Assembly (NCBI RefSeq): GCF_015477805.1
Contig: NZ_JADLQL010000001.1
Coordinates: 620,001 to 684,000, forward strand
Length of the DNA stretch: 64,000 nt
Source of the DNA: Nocardia flavorosea
Lineage (GTDB): Bacteria; Actinomycetota; Actinomycetes; Mycobacteriales; Mycobacteriaceae
Reading direction: 5' to 3'
A model generated the notes under the pieces. That model was given only the letters and a program-made list of their open reading frames with translations, ran no database searches and was not told the DNA's origin. The position numbers and the translations under genes were made by a program. Positions 1 to 11,083 of the stretch are shown piece by piece (within the stretch, counting starts at the first letter, position 1; the number at the start of each line of letters is the position of its first letter).

Positions 1-899
1 GCGAGCAGTTCGGCGAGTTCGGTATCGGTCAGCCCGGGACGGACGGTGACGATATCGGAGAGCCCGAGTTCGGCGATCTGTTTCTCGGTCGGCCCGTTCG
101 GTTCCAGTTTCGCGACCAGCTGCAGTTCCACCTTATGGGTGACCCGCAGCCGGGTGAGGGCCTGCAGCAGATGGGTGATGCCTTTGAGGGGTTTGTCGGC
201 GCTGGCGACCGCGACGATCCGGCCGGGTACCCGCGGCCCGCGCGGTGCGAACAATTCGGTGTCCACACCCAGGGGGACCACTTTCAACTGCGCCGGGTCG
301 ACCCCGAAATCGTCGGCGATATCGCTCGCCGACGACGAGGACACGGTGAGCAGATCGGGGATCTGCCGGGCGATGCGCTGCTGCATTCCGAGGAACCCGT
401 ACCAGCGGCGGACCAGCGGTTTGCGCCGCCAGATCGCGGCCGCCAGATCGACCTCGCGGTCCTTGGTGATCGGGTGGTGCACGGTCGCGACCAGCGGCAG
501 CCGCCGCGCGATATCGAGCAGCCCGCTGCCCAGGCACTGGTTGTCGTGGACGATATCGAAATCCTGGACCCGGTCGCGCAGGATCCGGGCCGCGCGCAGG
601 CTGAAGGTGCGGGGTTCGGGGAACCCGGCGGTCCACATGGTGGCCAGTTCCAGCACGTCGATCCGGTCCCGGATCTCGCTGGGGCGCGGCGTGCGGAAGG
701 GATCGTCCTCACGGTAGAGGTCCAGGCTGGGCACCTCGGTCAGGGTCACGCGCGGGTCGAGGTCGGCCGGATAGGGCTGGCCGGAGAAGACCTCCACCTG
801 GTGGCCGAGTTCGGCCAATCCGGCGCTGAGCCGGCGCACATACACCCCCTGCCCACCGCAATGAGGCTTGCTGCGGTAGGACAACAAGGCGATTCGCAC
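1..899 (-). CDS. Family 4 glycosyltransferase, 3' end beyond the left edge
   Basis: About 299 N-terminal codons are visible, read from a GTG at 899. The protein opens with RIALLSYRSKPHCGGQGVY, the first Rossmann strand and glycine-rich loop of a GT-B fold retaining glycosyltransferase. Around residues 190-215 come VSSSSASDIADDFGV and VPLGVDTELF, then IVAVASADKPLKGI, the start of the nucleotide-sugar-binding C-terminal domain. It strongly resembles the mycobacterial Rv0225-type glycosyltransferase as I remember it; the donor and acceptor are not known from sequence. The stop codon of the LLM gene lies only 2 nt upstream of the start, so the two are probably one transcript with coupled translation. 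There is no separate promoter. The catalytic Glu-x7-Glu region expected near residue 300 falls outside the window. Confidence 0.85.
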   Translation of the reverse strand, partial: MRIALLSYRSKPHCGGQGVYVRRLSAGLAELGHQVEVFSGQPYPADLDPRVTLTEVPSLDLYREDDPFRTPRPSEIRDRIDVLELATMWTAGFPEPRTFSLRAARILRDRVQDFDIVHDNQCLGSGLLDIARRLPLVATVHHPITKDREVDLAAAIWRRKPLVRRWYGFLGMQQRIARQIPDLLTVSSSSASDIADDFGVDPAQLKVVPLGVDTELFAPRGPRVPGRIVAVASADKPLKGITHLLQALTRLRVTHKVELQLVAKLEPNGPTEKQIAELGLSDIVTVRPGLTDTELAELL

Positions 900-901
900 G
901 G

Positions 902-1771
902 CTAGCTGACCTCACGAGTGATCGAATTCATGTCCCGCAGTTTGCCAGCCAGCCGTTCGAGGTAGGCACGCACCTCCGGTTCCGGCTTGTCCGGCAGCCC
1001 GTACAGCACATCGGTCACCCCGTCGGCGGCCCAGGCGGCGAGCCGGTCGGCATCGGGTTTGAAGTCGAGTGCCACCACTCGCGGGGCGCCCTCTCGGCCG
1101 GCGTCGGCCCATGCCTTCTTCAGGGTCGCCAGGCTGCCGGAGATATCGTTTTCGCCCGGGGTGGTGATCCAGCCGTCGGCGTGGGCGGCGATCCACGCGC
1201 AGGTGCGTTCGGTGCCCGCCGCGCCGATCAGCACGGGAACCGTGCGGTCGACCGGTTTCGGCCATGCCCAGCTCGGCCCGAATTTCACGAAGTCACCGTC
1301 GTAGGCCGCCTCGTCCTCACGCCACAGGGCACGCATGGCCGCCAGGTATTCACGCAGGGCCGTTCGGCGCTTCTTCCCCGGGATTCCGTGATCGGCCAGC
1401 TCGTCGGTGTTCCAGCCGAAACCGGCCCCCAGAGTGACCCGGCCACCGGACAGGTGGTCGAGTGAGGCGATGGTCTTGGCGAGGGTGATGGGGTCGTGTT
1501 CGACCGGCAGTGCGACCGCGGTGGCGAGTTCGATCCGTTCGGTGACGGCGGCCGCCATGGCGAGCGACACCCATGGGTCGAGGGTGCGCATGTAGCGGTC
1601 GTCGGGCAGCGTGGCGTCCCCCGTCTGCGGGTGTGCGGCCTCGCGCTTCACCGGGATATGGGTGTGTTCGGGGACGTAGAACGAGGAGAAGCCGTTGTCC
1701 TCGGCCGCGCGGGCGGCGGCGGCGGGAGCGATCCCGCGATCACTGGTGAACAGAACGATGCCGAAGCGCAT
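902..1771 (-). CDS. LLM-class F420-dependent oxidoreductase
   Basis: A 289-residue protein of the luciferase-like monooxygenase family (TIM barrel). It starts MRFGIVLFTSD and carries EDNGFSSFYVPEHTHIP, ERIELATAVALP and SGGRVTLGAGFGWN, the usual cofactor-pocket signatures of the F420-dependent subgroup that includes Rv2161c. Such enzymes use reduced F420 to reduce or oxidise varied small molecules; the substrate cannot be inferred. AAGG lies a few bases upstream of the ATG. It is followed after 2 nt by the glycosyltransferase start, so the pair forms an operon. The 139 nt on its 5' side separate it from the decarboxylase-like gene on the same strand, which may be cotranscribed. Confidence 0.88.
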   Translation of the reverse strand: MRFGIVLFTSDRGIAPAAAARAAEDNGFSSFYVPEHTHIPVKREAAHPQTGDATLPDDRYMRTLDPWVSLAMAAAVTERIELATAVALPVEHDPITLAKTIASLDHLSGGRVTLGAGFGWNTDELADHGIPGKKRRTALREYLAAMRALWREDEAAYDGDFVKFGPSWAWPKPVDRTVPVLIGAAGTERTCAWIAAHADGWITTPGENDISGSLATLKKAWADAGREGAPRVVALDFKPDADRLAAWAADGVTDVLYGLPDKPEPEVRAYLERLAGKLRDMNSITREVS

Positions 1772-1910
1772 ACCTGAGCCTTGTCTGTCGTGGTGGTGGT
1801 TCGGGCCGCGGCGGCGTCCCGGCGGAGGGTTGGCTGTACCTGTCGAGCACGGGCGGTAGCCCGGCGTGGGCTACGTGGGCTACCCGCGTCCCCGGCCCGC
1901 ATGTTTGTGG

Positions 1911-2339
1911 TCACTGACCGTTGCGAGCGGCTTTCTTCGCGGCTTTCGCGTGCTGATCGAGTTGGGCGCCGATCACATGATCGAGGGAGGTACCGGCGGG
2001 CCAGCCCACGTAGTGGCACAGGAACAGGGAGATTTCGCGCAGCGCGGTGTCGTCGAGCTCGCCGTTCTTCAGCGCGGCGCCGACCTGGATACCGGCGACA
2101 TCGAACAGGCCCTGCGCGGTGAGCGCGCCGAGCAGCAGCAGCCGCCGGTCGCGCAGCGACAGGCCGGGCCGGGACCAGATATCGGCGAACAGGTGGTCGG
2201 CGGTGACGGCGAAATGGTCACCGGGGCCGTCCTGGAATTCCCATCCGTAGACTTCCGCCATCTTGGCCAGCCCCCGCTCCCGCACCGTGGGCTGCGAGGC
2301 GGGGTCGTTCGCCGCGGGCTGGGTCGTGGGATCGGTCAT
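1911..2339 (-). CDS. Carboxymuconolactone-decarboxylase-family protein
   Basis: A 142-residue all-helical protein. The start at 2339 is chosen because GAAGGAG precedes this ATG at the right spacing, whereas an upstream in-frame ATG would add 42 residues of unlikely sequence. After a disordered N-terminus (about residues 1-20) it has a CMD/AhpD-like core: LSLRDRRLLLLGALTAQG, then the C-terminal CHYVGWPAGTSL, which matches the conserved His-Tyr/Phe-x-Gly-Trp-Pro segment of 4-carboxymuconolactone decarboxylases. There is no CxxC pair, so an AhpD-type peroxidase role is unlikely. It is transcribed divergently from the ferredoxin operon across a 319-bp region with paired operator-like repeats, which suggests a shared regulator and a related catabolic role. 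Confidence 0.85.
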   Translation of the reverse strand: MTDPTTQPAANDPASQPTVRERGLAKMAEVYGWEFQDGPGDHFAVTADHLFADIWSRPGLSLRDRRLLLLGALTAQGLFDVAGIQVGAALKNGELDDTALREISLFLCHYVGWPAGTSLDHVIGAQLDQHAKAAKKAARNGQ

Positions 2340-2373
2340 GCTGCTCCTTCGGCGCCGCAACGGTCCGGCGAAA

Positions 2374-2390
2374 GTGTCTGGACAGGTGTA
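2374..2390. promoter_or_regulatory. Operator-like site A, CMD promoter side
   Basis: GTGTCTGGACAGGTGTA. The first 10 bases, GTGTCTGGAC, recur as an exact inverted copy at 2557-2566. On the minus strand the site reads ACACCTGTCCAG (2389 to 2378), a 12-mer found again at 46007-46018. It lies just downstream of the predicted minus-strand start of transcription, where a bound repressor would block the decarboxylase-like gene. Confidence 0.45.
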
Positions 2391-2423
2391 CGGAATATAA
2401 TTCGGACACTCTCCGCCACGCAA
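2386..2423 (-). promoter_or_regulatory. Predicted minus-strand promoter with overlapping imperfect palindrome
   Basis: On the minus strand a -35 TTGCGT (2423-2418) and a -10 TATATT (2399-2394) are separated by 18 bp and would drive the decarboxylase-like, LLM and glycosyltransferase genes. The -10 sits inside a 24-bp imperfect palindrome at 2386-2409 (GTGTACGGAA / TTCGGACAC arms), a second possible operator. The rest of the 2340-2658 intergenic stretch shows no gene. Confidence 0.45.
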
Positions 2424-2448
2424 GAACGTGTTCTCGTCGGGCCGGTAA

Positions 2449-2859
<411 letters not shown>

Positions 2860-2958
2860 ACGCCGCGTCGGGGCGCGAAGTCCTCGCATACGCCCGACGA
2901 GCACGGGAACCGACCGATTCACAGCCCGACAGTTTCTTTTCGAAAGGGAACAACACCG

Positions 2959-3510
2959 ATGACAGGTTTCGATCGCGCCGAACTCGACGAGATGGTGCGC
3001 CGCTGGATCGCCGAGAACGAGCGATGCGAGAAGCTGGGTGACTGGAAGCCGCTGGCCGAGATGTACACCGCCGACGCTACCTACGGCTGGAACTACGGCC
3101 CCAAGGACGAGTTCATGGCGGTGGGCCGCGACGAGATCCGCGAGTTGGCCCTCGGCCAGGAGATGGAGGGTCTGCAGGGCTGGGAATACCCGTACCAGCA
3201 GTTCGTCATCGACGAGCGCAGCGGTGATTGCATCGGATTCTGGAAGCAGCAGTACACCACCACGCCCCGGGAGGACGGCAGCCTGTACACGGTGAACGGG
3301 ATCGGCGGCAGCTGGTTCCGGTACGGCGGCGACTACCAATGGTCGTGGCAGCGCGATTTCTTCGACTACGGAAATGTCTCGGCGCTGTTCCTGGAGATGA
3401 TGACGAACAAGGCGATGTCGGAGCCGATGAACCAGCGAATCGCGAAAGCCACCGCCTCGCGACTGCCCGGCTGGTACAAGATCGGCACGGCGCCGGCATC
3501 CCTGTGGTGA
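2959..3510 (+). CDS. NTF2-like/SnoaL-type protein
   Basis: A 183-residue protein predicted to take the cone-shaped alpha+beta NTF2 fold. It begins with the helix LDEMVRRWIAENERCEKLGD, followed by LAEMYTADATYGWNYGP, the usual entry to the SnoaL-like pocket, and has a Trp/Tyr-rich interior (GWEYPYQQFVIDE, YQWSWQRDFFDYG). AAAGGGA precedes the ATG. Family members act as isomerases, cyclases, dehydratases or binding subunits; no catalytic Asp/His pair could be assigned with certainty. It is 100 nt downstream of the ferredoxin, and its stop is directly abutted by the next gene, so it belongs to the ferredoxin-acyl-CoA ligase operon. Confidence 0.82.
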   Translation: MTGFDRAELDEMVRRWIAENERCEKLGDWKPLAEMYTADATYGWNYGPKDEFMAVGRDEIRELALGQEMEGLQGWEYPYQQFVIDERSGDCIGFWKQQYTTTPREDGSLYTVNGIGGSWFRYGGDYQWSWQRDFFDYGNVSALFLEMMTNKAMSEPMNQRIAKATASRLPGWYKIGTAPASLW

Positions 3511-3515
3511 CCCCG

Positions 3516-4766
3516 ATGACCGTACCCACCAGCAGGTTCCACGCACTGAGCCGGGAGGCGCTGGCGGCTCTGGTGCCCGAACTGCTGTTGTGCGGGCAGC
3601 TCATCGACCGATCCGGGATGGCGCACTGTATCTCCGCCTTCGGCCGGGAGGGGATGGCCGAAGTCGCGATCGAGGAATGGCAGCTGTCCAGCCCGGTCTA
3701 TACCCGCCGGATGCAGCAGGCCCTCGGGTACACCGGCGACGATATCGTCACCATCTTCAAGGGCCTGCAGCTCGATATCGGGGCACCACCGCAGTTCATG
3801 GATTTCCGGTTCCGGGTCGACGATTCCCGCCACGGCGAGTTCTGGCTCGACCACTGCGGCGCACTCGCCGATGTGGAGCCCATGGGCGAGCCGTATGTGA
3901 AGGCGATGTGCCACGATATCGAGGACCCCACCTTCGATGCCACGGCACTGGCGACCAACAAATACGCCCAGGTCCGGCCGATCCACCGCCCGCCGCGCGT
4001 CCCCGCCGACCGGCACCCGGTGTGCGCGTGGACGGTGATCATCGACGAATCGCATACCCCGCCGGAGGTTCCGCGCAATGCGCCGCTGGTCGCCGAATCG
4101 GTCGCCGCCCGGCTGCCGCTCGCCGCGATCGACCCCACCGGCGAGGGCCGCGGGGACTACAGCGGACCGCTGCTCAGCGATCTGCGGTTCCCGGATTTCT
4201 CCCATTCCGCACTCGTGCGCATCGCCGAGGAGGTGTGCCTGCAGCAGCATCTGCTGGTACTCGGTTTCATGATCGCCGTCCACGAACGCACCGACGACGA
4301 TTCCGCGCTGGAAATCGGGCGTAAACAGTTCACCGGGATCGCCGGGGTCGCCTCCGAACGAATCCGCGCCTGCCTCGGGCTCGGCGACGATATGGACGCG
4401 CTCGCGCAGGTCGTGCGTATCCACCCGGCGCTGAACCCGCTGCACTACACCGACGTCGAAGTCGAGCCCGGCAGCGATAACGTGCGGATCCGGTTCCCCG
4501 GCGCCAGCGGCGCACTCACCGACCGCGCGTGGCCGTCGATGATCGACCCCGATCATCTCGGGCCACTGGATTCCCTGGTGCGGGGCGTGAACCCGCACTT
4601 CCAGGCCCGGGTCACCGATCACGGCCCCGGCGGCTGGACCGCCGAGATCACCGCGGCCCCCGAACCGTTCGACGAGTTCTCGGAAGTGGCGATCACCCGG
4701 TTCAGCACCGGCGTCGACTTCCGCTTCACCGATCGCGGAATACCGCTCCCCCTCACCGTTCTCTGA
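3516..4766 (+). CDS. Conserved protein of unknown function in the ferredoxin/ligase operon
   Basis: A 416-residue protein I cannot place in a named family. It begins at an ATG 5 nt after the NTF2-like stop; GTG codons at 3504 and 3507 are alternatives that overlap the upstream gene. It has no signal peptide and no long membrane segment. The N-terminal third is helical (ALAALVPELLLCGQLIDRSG) and contains FRVDDSRHGEFWLDHCG, a His/Asp/Cys-rich stretch that could bind a ligand or metal. The centre (KYAQVRPIHRPPRVPADRH) resembles a ligand-contact segment. The strict operon position between the NTF2-like protein and the acyl-CoA ligase implies a role in the same pathway. It is probably soluble and possibly an enzyme. 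Confidence 0.75.
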   Translation: MTVPTSRFHALSREALAALVPELLLCGQLIDRSGMAHCISAFGREGMAEVAIEEWQLSSPVYTRRMQQALGYTGDDIVTIFKGLQLDIGAPPQFMDFRFRVDDSRHGEFWLDHCGALADVEPMGEPYVKAMCHDIEDPTFDATALATNKYAQVRPIHRPPRVPADRHPVCAWTVIIDESHTPPEVPRNAPLVAESVAARLPLAAIDPTGEGRGDYSGPLLSDLRFPDFSHSALVRIAEEVCLQQHLLVLGFMIAVHERTDDDSALEIGRKQFTGIAGVASERIRACLGLGDDMDALAQVVRIHPALNPLHYTDVEVEPGSDNVRIRFPGASGALTDRAWPSMIDPDHLGPLDSLVRGVNPHFQARVTDHGPGGWTAEITAAPEPFDEFSEVAITRFSTGVDFRFTDRGIPLPLTVL

Positions 4767-4767
4767 C

Positions 4768-4785
4768 CCTCCCGGCCCCGGGAGG
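4768..4785. other. Intercistronic stem-loop
   Basis: CCTCCCGG / CCGGGAGG arms separated by 2 nt, 24 nt upstream of the acyl-CoA ligase start. It is GC-rich with no T tract, so it is more likely an RNA-processing or attenuating hairpin than a terminator. Confidence 0.4.
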
Positions 4786-4809
4786 TTCCGCCGGCACCGC
4801 AGGATTGAT

Positions 4810-6420
<1,611 letters not shown>

Positions 6421-6569
6421 GCGCCGACCGCCGCCGAAAACGCAGCTTCGGTGCCGTCGATTCGGCGTTCGCGCACCGACCACCGCGGGGTCGGACGAGA
6501 TCGCGCCGGACCAATGGGCATGCCGGCGAAAATCCATCGACGCACCGATAACGGCACTGCCGGAACCGA

Positions 6570-7553
6570 TTACCGGTCCGGGTCCGGTTGCGGTGCAGCC
6601 GGCACGCCGGCCCGGACGAGTCGCTGCGCGAGCGTCCGGCAGCGAGCTGCCAGTTCCGGCGGGTCGAGCACCTCGAACTCGTGTCCCAGCAACAGTACGT
6701 GTGCGAGTACACGATCGAGATCGCCGGCGCCGCTGAGCAGCTCGCACCGGTCGCTGCCGCGTGGCCGGATGACGGCCGCGGCCGCCGGGACCTGTTCGCG
6801 GACGGTCTCGGCCGGTGCGTGGACGAGGAACCGCGCGCTGTGCGGGTAGGCCCGGCTCGCCACGCCCTCCTGTACGTACGGGGCGGCGGCGGGGGCAGGC
6901 CGCGGGCGGAAACGCCAGGTACGGGCGGCTACCGCCGTCATCCGGTCGACGCGGAACGTGCGCCAGTCGTCGCGGTCGAGATCGTAGGCCAGCAGATACC
7001 AGCGCCGGTCCGAGGCCACCAGGCGATAGGGTTCGACCCGCCGGCGTTGCCGCCCGTCCACGCCGGGATAGTCGAAACCGGCCTCGACCTCGTCGCGGCA
7101 GGTTCGGGCGAGCGTCATCAGAGCCTCGGCGTCGACCGGTGGGCGGCCGGCGCCGAAGGATTCCACCGAGGCGGCCAGGGTGCGTACCTCCTGTCGCAAC
7201 CGGGTGGGCAACACCCGGTCGATTTTGGTCAGCGCCCGCAACGCGGCATCACCGGTGCTCTCCCCACCCGCCCCCACCAGCAGCGAGACAGCGGTGGCGA
7301 TTGCCTCCTCGTCGTCGAGCAGCAGCGGCGGCAGTTCTTTTCCCGGGCCGAGCCGATACCCGCCGCCGACGCCCTGGCCGGCGTAGACGGGGTAACCGAG
7401 CGCACGCAGCCGCTCGATATCGCGCCGGATCGTCCGCGCGGTGACCCGTAACCGGCCGGCGAGTTCGGGGCCGGTCCACACCCGGCGCTGCTGCAACAGG
7501 CCGAGCAAAGCGAGAACCCGCTCGGTCGTACTGCGCTCGTCACCATCTGCCAT
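6570..7553 (-). CDS. YafY/WYL-domain transcriptional regulator
   Basis: A 327-residue regulator starting at MADGDERST; an upstream in-frame ATG would add 25 residues that overlap the divergent promoter. The N-terminal winged helix (about residues 5-65) reads RRVWTGPELAGRLRVTARTI and ends GYPVYAGQGVGGGYRL, the standard YafY signature. The middle WYL domain contains RRVEPYRLVASDRRWYLLAYD with the ligand-binding Trp-Tyr-Leu, and a WCX-type C-terminus follows. Such proteins bind nucleotides, ssDNA or small ligands and usually control a divergent neighbour. Here that is the DinB-VOC pair, 61 nt away, with an inverted repeat between them. Confidence 0.88.
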   Translation of the reverse strand: MADGDERSTTERVLALLGLLQQRRVWTGPELAGRLRVTARTIRRDIERLRALGYPVYAGQGVGGGYRLGPGKELPPLLLDDEEAIATAVSLLVGAGGESTGDAALRALTKIDRVLPTRLRQEVRTLAASVESFGAGRPPVDAEALMTLARTCRDEVEAGFDYPGVDGRQRRRVEPYRLVASDRRWYLLAYDLDRDDWRTFRVDRMTAVAARTWRFRPRPAPAAAPYVQEGVASRAYPHSARFLVHAPAETVREQVPAAAAVIRPRGSDRCELLSGAGDLDRVLAHVLLLGHEFEVLDPPELAARCRTLAQRLVRAGVPAAPQPDPDR

Positions 7554-7574
7554 ATCGCCAGTTTTCCAGAAATA

Positions 7575-7593
7575 GCGGACCGTTCCTGTCCGC
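7575..7593. promoter_or_regulatory. Inverted repeat, candidate WYL-regulator operator
   Basis: GCGGAC-N7-GTCCGC with perfect 6-bp arms, in the 61-bp region between the divergent WYL regulator and DinB genes. Its position fits autoregulation and control of the divergent operon. Confidence 0.4.
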
Positions 7594-7614
7594 CATGGAT
7601 GCCAGAGTGGCGTT

Positions 7615-8202
7615 ATGGACACCGACACACTCGACTGGAATCGAGCCCTGCGTGAGCAGTTCGAGTTCCACTGGAAGCATCAGCTTCGCGGCCGGCTCCA
7701 GGACCTGACCGATGACGAGTACTTCTGGTCGCCGGTGCCGGAAACCTGGAGCGTGCGCCCCCGCGGCACCTCGTCCGCGCCGATTCAGGCCGGCACCGGC
7801 GAATTCACCATCGACTACGGCTTTCCGCCACCGGACCCCGCACCGTTCACCACCATCGCGTGGCGACTCGGGCATGTCATCGTCGGCGTGCTCGCCGCGC
7901 GAAACGCGGCACATTTCGGCGCACCCGCCGCCTCCTACGAATCCTGGGCGTACGCCGGCGACGCGAGAACAGCATTCGAGCAGCTCGAATCCCAGCTGAG
8001 AATCTGGCTGGACGGGGTGCGAGACCTGGGGACCGCCGCGCTGGCCGTACCGGTCGGCCCGAAAGAGCCCTACGCGGACGCCCCCATGGCCGATCTGGTG
8101 CTACATATTCACCGGGAACTGATCCACCATCTGTCCGAGGTCTGCCTGCTGCGCGACCTCTACCTGCACACACACGCCGCCACGAACGGAGAAACACGAT
8201 GA
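7615..8202 (+). CDS. DinB-superfamily protein
   Basis: A 195-residue four-helix-bundle protein of the DinB/DUF664 type, related to bacillithiol- and mycothiol-dependent transferases. Metal-ligand histidines are expected on helices 1, 2 and 4; candidates are His in FEFHWKHQLRGRL, TIAWRLGHVIVGVL and LHIHRELIHHLSEVCLLRD. The segment YFWSPVPETWSVRPRG matches the conserved PxxxxWSV loop. In a mycothiol-making organism (mshC is nearby) a thiol-transferase or detoxification function is plausible but unproven. The stop overlaps the start of the VOC gene by 4 nt (ATGA), so the two are translated together and are probably controlled by the divergent WYL regulator. Confidence 0.85.
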   Translation: MDTDTLDWNRALREQFEFHWKHQLRGRLQDLTDDEYFWSPVPETWSVRPRGTSSAPIQAGTGEFTIDYGFPPPDPAPFTTIAWRLGHVIVGVLAARNAAHFGAPAASYESWAYAGDARTAFEQLESQLRIWLDGVRDLGTAALAVPVGPKEPYADAPMADLVLHIHRELIHHLSEVCLLRDLYLHTHAATNGETR

Positions 8203-8660
8203 GCCGCGATATCCAGTTCACCTTCGACGCCCACGATCCGCGGGCCCTGTCGACCTTCTGGCGCGACGTCCTGGGCTACGTCCATCCCGGCCCGCCGGGA
8301 GTCCGGTTGCCCGAAGGAGCCGATCCGCTGGCCGCGTGGGACGAGTTCCTCGCCGGGATAGGGGTACCGCCCGAACAGCGCAATACCCGATCGGCCATCG
8401 AAGACCCGGACGGCCGGGGTCCGCGGGTGTTCTTCCAGCAGGTACCGGAGGACAAGGTCGCCAAGAACCGGGTGCACCTCGATATCCGCGCGGCACCGGG
8501 ATTACAGGGCGACGAGCGGATGGCGGCGCTCGAGGCGGAATGCGAGCGTCTGGTCGCGCTGGGCGCGACCCGGGTGCAGCGGTTCGAGCCGAAGCCGCCG
8601 ATGGAAGCCGGTTTCATCGTGATGACCGACCCGGAGGGCAACGAGTTCTGCCTGGACTGA
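8199..8660 (+). CDS. VOC (glyoxalase-like) family protein
   Basis: A 153-residue protein starting inside the DinB stop (ATGA). It has the paired beta-alpha-beta-beta-beta modules of vicinal-oxygen-chelate proteins: IQFTFDAHDPRALSTFWRDV at the N-terminus and GFIVMTDPEGNEFCLD at the C-terminus, the latter providing the Glu metal ligand. NRVHLDIRA supplies the His of the second module. It resembles the actinobacterial glyoxalase/bleomycin-resistance-like group with a long insertion. The reaction is unknown; the pairing with a DinB-type thiol-transferase candidate suggests that the operon handles reactive electrophiles or drugs. Confidence 0.87.
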   Translation: MSRDIQFTFDAHDPRALSTFWRDVLGYVHPGPPGVRLPEGADPLAAWDEFLAGIGVPPEQRNTRSAIEDPDGRGPRVFFQQVPEDKVAKNRVHLDIRAAPGLQGDERMAALEAECERLVALGATRVQRFEPKPPMEAGFIVMTDPEGNEFCLD

Positions 8661-8814
8661 TCCGGGTGACGGTGGCTGCCGGGGCCTGCTGCGCTCTACA
8701 TCGCCTCGGCACATCGGCCGGCTCACCGCGGATATCCGCGTACGGCGCTGCGATATCACGGCGATCGCCCACGGTCACCGGATCATGCTCTGGCGTCCGC
8801 GGCGGCTTCCGCTG

Positions 8815-10186
<1,372 letters not shown>

Positions 10187-10279
10187 CCCGGCCGCCCGGA
10201 TCCCGGACCGGATGCCGGAACGGACGGTTGAACTCCGGGTCGGCAACTGCCGCCGCGATTCGTATCCGCTCGGCCCGGA

Positions 10280-10840
10280 TCAGGCCGGTGCGGTGGGCCG
10301 CCGGTGGGAGTAGACCAGACGGGCGTACTCACCGAGCAACAGTTCCAGGCGCACATCCTGCCCGGACGCGATCATCTGCTGATACCCGATCAGCATCGCC
10401 ATCCCCAATTCGGTGTCCACCGCGGCGATCTCCGCGTCACCGACCACACCGGAGATCGTCCGGAACACGGTGCGCCGACGGGATTCGTCGACCCGTTTGA
10501 GCGCCACCGCCACCGATTCGTCGTTCGCCGCCCACGCCCGGATCGCCGCCTCTGCCCGATGGTGCAGGCCCAGGGTCAGATCCGACAGCGTCCCGATCGC
10601 CGAATCGGGGGTGGACGGATCGAACCGCAGCGAACGCAGGATCACCACCTGCCGGTTCTCCCAATGTTCCAGCAGCGCATCCACATACGACTGCCAGCTG
10701 CCGAAATGGTGGTAGAAGGAACCGCTGGTCACCCCCAGCCGCCGGCACAACACGCCGATATTGAGATTCCGGAACCCGAGGTCGGACAGCACCTCCAGGC
10801 CGGTGTCGAAATAGTTGTCCTTACTGACGATACGAGACAT
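10280..10840 (-). CDS. TetR/AcrR-family regulator
   Basis: A 186-residue regulator. The helix-turn-helix occupies about residues 8-55: FDTGLEVLSDLGFRNLNIGV, CRRLGVTSGSFYHHFGSW, the last being the classic recognition helix. The C-terminal domain is all-helical (AIGTLSDLTLGLHHRAEAAI) with no recognisable ligand motif. Its downstream side faces the TetR gene at 9608, which is convergent. The 243 bp before its start, towards mshC, contain a possible minus-strand -10 TACTGT and no gene. The target is unknown. Confidence 0.86.
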   Translation of the reverse strand: MSRIVSKDNYFDTGLEVLSDLGFRNLNIGVLCRRLGVTSGSFYHHFGSWQSYVDALLEHWENRQVVILRSLRFDPSTPDSAIGTLSDLTLGLHHRAEAAIRAWAANDESVAVALKRVDESRRRTVFRTISGVVGDAEIAAVDTELGMAMLIGYQQMIASGQDVRLELLLGEYARLVYSHRRPTAPA

Positions 10841-11083
10841 ACGGCGCCGTTCTGCTCGGGGAACAGGGGATCTCGAGCATCGAACAGTACCGTATCGCCG
10901 GATCGCGGCGGCCGGAGGTTATGAGGGTTCACAGACCGTGCAGGCGACGGTAAGCCCTCCGCCCGAACCAGCGTGAACGAATCGGACCGGGCGCAGTGCC
11001 GGTACCTCGCCACGCTTCCGGACGCCGCGGCGGTGTGCGGATTCGCCGGTTCCGCGCGTTCCCCGGCCGGCGCAGCGGACCGG

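Noticed and set aside
135..905. 256-codon plus-strand open frame over the glycosyltransferase
   Set aside because: The minus strand encodes a clear GT4 protein that runs off the edge; the plus frame is its shadow with no domain.
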